Positions 59,803 to 64,000 of a stretch of 64,000 nt of DNA are shown here, piece after piece. Location: NCBI RefSeq assembly GCF_029433105.1, contig NZ_JARNTW010000001.1, positions 310,001 through 374,000 on the forward strand, given 5' to 3'. The DNA is from Runella sp. MFBS21 (GTDB taxonomy: Bacteria > Bacteroidota > Bacteroidia > Cytophagales > Spirosomataceae). The position numbers and the translations under genes were made by a program. The notes under the pieces are model-generated. The model saw only the letters and a list, made by a program, of their open reading frames with translations. It made no database searches and was not told the origin of the DNA. Numbering within the stretch: the first letter of the stretch is position 1; each line of letters opens with the position of its first letter.

Positions 59803-60678
59803 ATGCGGATTCCATTAAGAAAAGAACTAAACGCTCCTTCGGCATCTTTCACTACGATAGAGCTTGAAGAATCTTATTTTGACCCCAATTGGCATTTTCA
59901 TCCTCATTATCAGCTTTTTACGGTTATTGAAGGGACAGGGACGAGATTTATTGGCGACAATATTCTGCACTTTGAAGCAGGGGATACGGTTTTTTTAGGA
60001 CCCAATATCCCACATTTATGGCGTAGCGACCGTGCGTATTTTGAGGGGAATCCTGCCCTCAAAACGCACGGAATTGTGGTGTATTTTACTGAGGATTTTT
60101 TGGGAGAAGGTTTTTTTGACAAACCCGAAATGTACAATTTACGTCAATTGCTCATCAAAGGTCAACGTGGGCTCGATATCAGTGGAGAATCACGCGAACG
60201 GGTGCGTAAAAGTCTCCAAAAACTCGTCAATCTTCATGATTTTGAAGCAGTTTTGGAGTTGCTAAATACGCTGCATTATTTATCATCGGCGGTAGAAGTA
60301 GATTATATCACGAGTGTGGGGTATGTCAATACGCACAAAGTCTCCGAAACCGAGCGTATGCAGCGGGTGTATGAGTATGTGATGAAGCATTTTAAAGAAG
60401 AAATCAGGCTCAATGAGGTGGCTACGCTAGCCAATATGACCGAAGCGGCTTTTTGTAGGTATTTTAAAAGCCGTACCAACAAGACTTTCTCAGACTTCGT
60501 GAGCGAAATCCGCATCGGATATGCTTGTAAGCTTTTGGTACAAGAAAAATATTCAGTGACCCAAATATGTTACGAAAGTGGGTTCAATACCGTCTCAAAC
60601 TTCAACCGCCAATTCAAAAACCTGACTGGTAAGTCTCCTTTACAATATCAAAAGGTATATATGAGGGCGGAAGGATAG
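59803..60678 (+). CDS. AraC-family transcriptional regulator
   Basis: 291 residues. Cupin sensor (about 15-170, with the metal-like HFHPHYQLFTVIEGTGTRF) and C-terminal AraC helix-turn-helix (LNEVATLANMTEAAFCRYFKSRTNKTFSDFV, YSVTQICYESGFNTVSNFNRQFKNLTGKSPLQYQ). Starts 5 bases after the kefC-like gene, so it is probably in the same operon and could regulate it or a distant sugar set. Confidence 0.9.
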   Translation: MRIPLRKELNAPSASFTTIELEESYFDPNWHFHPHYQLFTVIEGTGTRFIGDNILHFEAGDTVFLGPNIPHLWRSDRAYFEGNPALKTHGIVVYFTEDFLGEGFFDKPEMYNLRQLLIKGQRGLDISGESRERVRKSLQKLVNLHDFEAVLELLNTLHYLSSAVEVDYITSVGYVNTHKVSETERMQRVYEYVMKHFKEEIRLNEVATLANMTEAAFCRYFKSRTNKTFSDFVSEIRIGYACKLLVQEKYSVTQICYESGFNTVSNFNRQFKNLTGKSPLQYQKVYMRAEG

Positions 60679-60705
60679 TATTGTATCTAAACCTCTCTCG
60701 TACTC

Positions 60706-61059
60706 ATGGCCGAACATATTGACACTGGTAAGCTGGGCGAAGACAAAGCCGCTGCTTTTTTGGAAGAAAAAGGATATGAAATCTTAACGCGAAACTACCG
60801 ATTCCGCCATTCCGAAATTGATATTATTGCTAAGAAAAACAAGATTTTGATTTTTGTGGAAGTCAAAACCCGCACCAATGTCAGTTTTGGGATGCCTGAA
60901 GAGTTTGTGGATGCCACCAAGCGGCGTCTTATCATGAAAGCTGCGGAGCAGTATATCTTTGATTTGGACTGGCAGGGCGACATCCGATTTGATGTAGTGT
61001 CGGTGGTAATTACACAGCACCAAACTCGCCTTCATCATATCGAAGATGCTTTCTATTGA
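60706..61059 (+). CDS. YraN family (UPF0102) nuclease-fold protein
   Basis: 117 residues. Restriction-endonuclease-like signature: GKLGEDKAAAFLEEKGYEILTRNYRFRHSEIDIIAKKNKILIFVEVKTRTN, with E in SEIDII and the EVK triad typical of the fold. Family members are conserved but of unclear role, possibly DNA processing. Follows the AraC gene by 27 bases. Confidence 0.93.
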   Translation: MAEHIDTGKLGEDKAAAFLEEKGYEILTRNYRFRHSEIDIIAKKNKILIFVEVKTRTNVSFGMPEEFVDATKRRLIMKAAEQYIFDLDWQGDIRFDVVSVVITQHQTRLHHIEDAFY

Positions 61060-61065
61060 GGATTT

Positions 61066-61494
61066 TTATAAAGTATTGAAAGCAATTTCTTCTTTTTCTA
61101 AAATCTCAATGGCTCGTGGACTATTTTGAATCAAAATCTTAAAATTTTTCTTTGGCATTTCGTCTTCATCATCGAGCCATTTCCAGTCTTCGGCAGTGGC
61201 GTCAAGAAGGTTGAGAAGCTCCACCAATACTTTGCCTTTTTTTTCTTTGCTTAAAAACTCATCAAAATTGGTGATATAAATAGCTACATTAGGTTGTTTT
61301 ATCCATGTCAGGTCGTTGAGCAAACTATCTAATAGTTCCATCTCTGGCTCAAAGTCTGGAAGACTCAAAGCTTTTTCAATCGCATTATAAAAGAGAGGTA
61401 ATGTTTGGGCTTGGGCCCCATCTATGTGTCCGATACGAAAGTTTTTGAAAGGTGATAATGACTGCTCAGACGATAAAAGAGTAAAATTGGCCAT
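61066..61494 (-). CDS. Barstar-like protein
   Basis: 142 residues. The middle part, FYNAIEKALSLPDFEPEMELLDSLLNDLTWIKQPNVAIYITNFDEFL, follows the barstar pattern of helix, 'LPDF', 'D-LL-DL' and beta strand. Barstars bind and inhibit barnase-type RNases. No such RNase is near. The match is by eye and the family may be another immunity or hypothetical group. It sits 17 bases after the mobA stop on the same strand. Confidence 0.5.
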   Translation of the reverse strand: MANFTLLSSEQSLSPFKNFRIGHIDGAQAQTLPLFYNAIEKALSLPDFEPEMELLDSLLNDLTWIKQPNVAIYITNFDEFLSKEKKGKVLVELLNLLDATAEDWKWLDDEDEMPKKNFKILIQNSPRAIEILEKEEIAFNTL

Positions 61495-61511
61495 AGAAAA
61501 TCAGAATTGAA

Positions 61512-62063
61512 TTAAAAACTATTTTGGTATTCTTTGAGTGTATTGATATTGCGTAGCCACTGTGGATGTGGGCATGATAATAAGGAGATGGCAGCTTGTT
61601 CTAAAATATTTTTGGGAGAACGCTTTCCCTCCTCATAGGCTTTGGCCATTAAAGAGTAGGACGCAGGTTCCCAAATTGTAAACAATGGCTCAGGGGATAA
61701 GCTTTCTGGATTTTGGAAAGCCGTTGCAATTTGGTGGGAAAGCCGGTTTTGAATTAAAAATTCAATTGCTTTGCTATCCACAAAAGGCATATCACAAGCC
61801 ACTACTAGCCAAGCCTCACTAGGGTCAACTTCAAAAGCCGACAAAATTCCGCCCAACGGTCCGGCTTGATAAGGGTCAATGAGCAGATTGGCCTCCAAAA
61901 AAGAGGAGGTTTGCTCGGCTCGACAAGATATAAAGCTTTCGATATTAACTTTTTCCAATATATCTTTACAGTATTGCCACTGAGCAACTCCGTGATAATG
62001 GAGTAGGCTTTTGTCGGTGCCCATACGAGTGCTATATCCGCCTGCCAATACCAATCCTTTCAT
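61512..62063 (-). CDS. mobA: Molybdenum cofactor guanylyltransferase
   Basis: 183 residues from the ATG at 62063 (MKGLVLAGGYSTRMGTDKSLL); 13 extra codons upstream are possible. The nucleotidyltransferase signature LAGGxSxRMGxDKSLL is clear, then PLGGILSAFEVDPSEAWLVVACDMPFVD with the metal Asp, and PLFTIWEP near the end. MobA adds GMP to molybdopterin. The start overlaps the stop of the upstream hydrolase gene by 4 bases. Confidence 0.92.
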   Translation of the reverse strand: MKGLVLAGGYSTRMGTDKSLLHYHGVAQWQYCKDILEKVNIESFISCRAEQTSSFLEANLLIDPYQAGPLGGILSAFEVDPSEAWLVVACDMPFVDSKAIEFLIQNRLSHQIATAFQNPESLSPEPLFTIWEPASYSLMAKAYEEGKRSPKNILEQAAISLLSCPHPQWLRNINTLKEYQNSF

Positions 62064-63037
62064 GTTTCTTGGATAAAAGATAAAGCCCGCATTTCTGACC
62101 AATACGCCCCGTTTTTATTGGAGATACGAGGCCGAAACCCGCAATGCCCGCCGTGTTGGGTAAGCTCAAGCCATACATGCGGTAGCTTCTCAATCACATC
62201 TGATGGCAGGCTTTGGTAAGGTACAAGAGGGTCGTTGATAGCGTTGACGATGAGTGTGGGAATGGCGATATCCTGCACAAAGTATTTGGAGCTACATTGT
62301 TGGTAATAATCATCCGCTCCCTTAAACCCATGCAATGGCCCCGTAAAAAGGTGGTCGAAGTCCCAAAAAGTTTTGACTTGTTGCCATTTCTGAACATCAA
62401 AATGCTCAGGATATTGAAAAGATTTAGCTTCTATTTTAGGTTTTAGTGTTTTCAAAAACCGCCATAAATAAATGCGATTTTCAGGCTTTTCGATGTTGCG
62501 ACTACAAGCTAACAAATCCATCGGAACACTAAAAACAACTACTTTTTTGATTGCATTATGAATATTTTTGCCTTGTTCTCCTACGTATTTGAGAGTGACA
62601 TTGCCGCCTAGGCTAAAGCCCATCAAATAGATTTCTGAATATCCTTTTTTAAGGGCGTATTGAACCACAAAGTCTAAATCAGAAGTTTCGCCACTGTGAT
62701 AAAAACGTATCTGTTGGTTTAATTCACCACTACAACTTCGATAATTCCACGCCAAACAATCATATCCATTGGCGGTCATGAGTTTTACCATTCCCTTGAT
62801 ATACTGGCGAGTACTATCTCCTTCTAAACCATGCGATAAAATAACAAGTTTGGAGGAAGGTCGAGAGGCGTTGGCCAAGCTCCAGTCTATATCCAGAAAA
62901 TCATGGTCAGGAGTATTGAGGCGTTCGCGGTGGGAAGGGTATTTTATTTTCCTAAAAAGAGCGGGATAAATACTCTGATAGTGGCCATTGGGCAACCAGG
63001 CGGGAGGTTGGTGGGTATGGGTTGAAACAACAGGCAT
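62060..63037 (-). CDS. YheT-like alpha/beta hydrolase
   Basis: 325 residues from the ATG at 63037 (MPVVSTHTHQPPAWLPNGHYQSIYPALFRK); a start 16 codons earlier is open. Family features are PPAWLPNGHYQSIYPALF, ILSHGLEGDSTRQYIKGM, the nucleophile elbow GFSLGGNVTLKYVGEQG, NAINDPLVPY and the catalytic His in TQHGGHCGF. Substrate unknown, likely an ester or acyl compound. Overlaps mobA by 4 bases, so they form one operon. Confidence 0.92.
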   Translation of the reverse strand: MPVVSTHTHQPPAWLPNGHYQSIYPALFRKIKYPSHRERLNTPDHDFLDIDWSLANASRPSSKLVILSHGLEGDSTRQYIKGMVKLMTANGYDCLAWNYRSCSGELNQQIRFYHSGETSDLDFVVQYALKKGYSEIYLMGFSLGGNVTLKYVGEQGKNIHNAIKKVVVFSVPMDLLACSRNIEKPENRIYLWRFLKTLKPKIEAKSFQYPEHFDVQKWQQVKTFWDFDHLFTGPLHGFKGADDYYQQCSSKYFVQDIAIPTLIVNAINDPLVPYQSLPSDVIEKLPHVWLELTQHGGHCGFRPRISNKNGAYWSEMRALSFIQET

Positions 63038-63088
63038 AGACTTCTCAAATAACCAAAACAAATAACGGGCTTTTACAAAAGACAAACG

Positions 63089-64000
63089 TTATTGTTTAAT
63101 AAAAGGTTTAGTGATAGAGCGGCGTCCGTCACTAACTCTGATAAAATGTTGTCCTGGCGGTAACTCTGAAACATCAAACTGATTGATAAACACACTACCA
63201 TTGTCATAAAGGAGCTTGCTAGGAAGTATTTTTCCTGTTTGTGTTACGATATAGGCCGTAAGATTGTAGGTATTGTCAGATTCGTAGGCGACAGTCAGTA
63301 AATCTACAGTGGGATTAGGAAAAAGCTTGAGATGTTCTTTCACGATTAATATCTCGGGAATCGCAGCAGGGGTTTCTGTTGGGTATTTGACGTGAGTAAG
63401 CTCCAAGGGTTTGGATAGTACCGAGCATCCATTTTGAGTGATTTCGACCGTATATTTTCCTGCCACAGTAGCTACGAGGCGTGCGCCGGTCGCTGTAGGA
63501 ATGGGAGTGCCATCTACAAACCACCGATAAGTCATGTTTTCTCCTGAGATAGTAGTTAGTCGAATACTACCTTTAGGTGGGATTACTGTTCCAGCGTTGG
63601 TTGAGATGACGGGTTGTTGAAGCGCCGATAGAATTTGAGTAACAGAGGAAGTCGCCGAACACACCCCTGACGAAACTACGACATTATAGTTACCTGCCTC
63701 GGTCGGAAAGATGGTGGGCGTGCTGGCACCTACTACGGGTCTTCCGTCTTTGTACCATTGATAACGGTAGCCGATTCCAGTATTAACACTAAGAGGAACA
63801 GGTTTACCTGCACAAATGGTAACACTTCCTTGGGGGGTAATTTGGGCAGAAAGATTAAATATCTTAACATTAATGGGGAGAGATTCGGCGGAGCATTGAT
63901 AGCCAATGACTTTCACACTATACAATCCTTCTTGGGAAATTTCGAGGCTAGGGGTATTGGAAGTGCTGATTGTTTGGCCATTTTTAGACCATTGGTAAGT
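63089..64000 (-). CDS. T9SS-secreted protein with Ig/PKD-like repeats, C-terminal part
   Basis: The frame stays open from 63089 to the window edge, 303 residues of the C-terminal end. Ig-like repeats of about 80 residues recur: TYQWSKNGQTIS, YRYQWYKDGRPVVGASTP and MTYRWFVDGTPIPTATGA, each with 'EAGNYxVxVsSGxCS'-type ends. The last 75 residues are a type A sorting domain of the type IX secretion system (LKLFPNPTVDLLTVAY, then GQHFIRVSDG and ITKPFIKQ). It is therefore exported and anchored at the surface; its main domain lies outside the window. Confidence 0.88.
   Translation of the reverse strand, partial: TYQWSKNGQTISTSNTPSLEISQEGLYSVKVIGYQCSAESLPINVKIFNLSAQITPQGSVTICAGKPVPLSVNTGIGYRYQWYKDGRPVVGASTPTIFPTEAGNYNVVVSSGVCSATSSVTQILSALQQPVISTNAGTVIPPKGSIRLTTISGENMTYRWFVDGTPIPTATGARLVATVAGKYTVEITQNGCSVLSKPLELTHVKYPTETPAAIPEILIVKEHLKLFPNPTVDLLTVAYESDNTYNLTAYIVTQTGKILPSKLLYDNGSVFINQFDVSELPPGQHFIRVSDGRRSITKPFIKQ

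Noticed and set aside
1-64000. CRISPR arrays, tRNA and rRNA genes
   Set aside because: No regularly spaced direct repeats of CRISPR size, no cloverleaf with a CCA-type acceptor and no rRNA-like sequence were seen; the 18-bp tandem repeats at 52952-53004 are too short and have no spacers.

Overview
The window looks like a chromosomal segment of a Bacteroidota bacterium, most likely Cytophagales (Runella/Spirosoma-like). The signs are a C-terminal type IX secretion sorting domain (63089-64000), ThuA and PVC-type propeller proteins, SusD-era style lipoproteins, a promoter of the Bacteroidota form TTG-N19-TAnnTTTG at 45886-45917, few clear Shine-Dalgarno sites and moderate AT-richness. I saw no rRNA, tRNA, CRISPR array or prophage. 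The species is inference.

Layout. 1-3.6 kb: end of an M3 oligopeptidase gene, a CrtZ-type carotenoid hydroxylase, a ThuA-domain protein, an outer-membrane barrel and a tiny Pro-rich protein. 3.8-27.9 kb is a long stress and signalling island: AI-2E exporter, GH13 glucan enzyme, several Lys/Glu-rich helical proteins (lipoprotein, LEA-like, YtxH), an ECF sigma factor, DUF2383 four-helix protein, a YtxH/holin-like/unknown envelope operon, two kinase/single-domain-regulator sets, RpoN, an NtrC-type activator, TspO, YihY, lmo0937-type protein, Dps and OmpA lipoprotein. A shared 18-bp motif (TTGGG-N7-TTCTAC) lies in front of at least four of these genes and suggests a common regulon.

28-34 kb is an aromatic/quinone (electrophile) detoxification cluster: Dabb and AraC genes, then two ring-cleaving VOC dioxygenases around a divergent MarR-GNAT fusion with a palindromic operator, an MhqD-like hydrolase and a pirin. 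34-38.7 kb holds an ECF sigma factor with its DGPF/YCII partner and a run of small WYL, AHSA1, YdeI, MmcQ and RibD-like genes. 38.7-41.2 kb is an AT-rich island of immunity-like genes flanked by imperfect direct repeats and containing a tandem gene duplication. 41-45.7 kb: PD40 protein, di-haem peroxidase, HGSNAT-like acyltransferase, a broken membrane gene and an unknown AT-rich gene.

45.9-48.5 kb is a YtrA-type operon (ABC ATPase, permease, GntR repressor, unknown membrane-anchored protein) with a recognisable promoter and inverted-repeat operator. 48.5-55.1 kb holds a 1254-residue ThuA/propeller/HEAT/CARDB/azurin lipoprotein, an IS200/RAYT-like HUH transposase gene with a 68-bp palindrome upstream, a Gfo/Idh/MocA oxidoreductase and a sugar-phosphate isomerase/epimerase. 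55.3-64 kb: Upf1-like helicase, KefF-KefC potassium efflux pair, AraC regulator, YraN, a barstar-like protein, MobA, a YheT-type hydrolase and the C-terminal part of a T9SS-secreted Ig-like protein.

Intergenic space is rich in palindromes. One 33-bp family (34022, 34066 and 52233) keeps its length and pairing while the stem sequence changes, and one copy sits in frame inside a lipoprotein gene.
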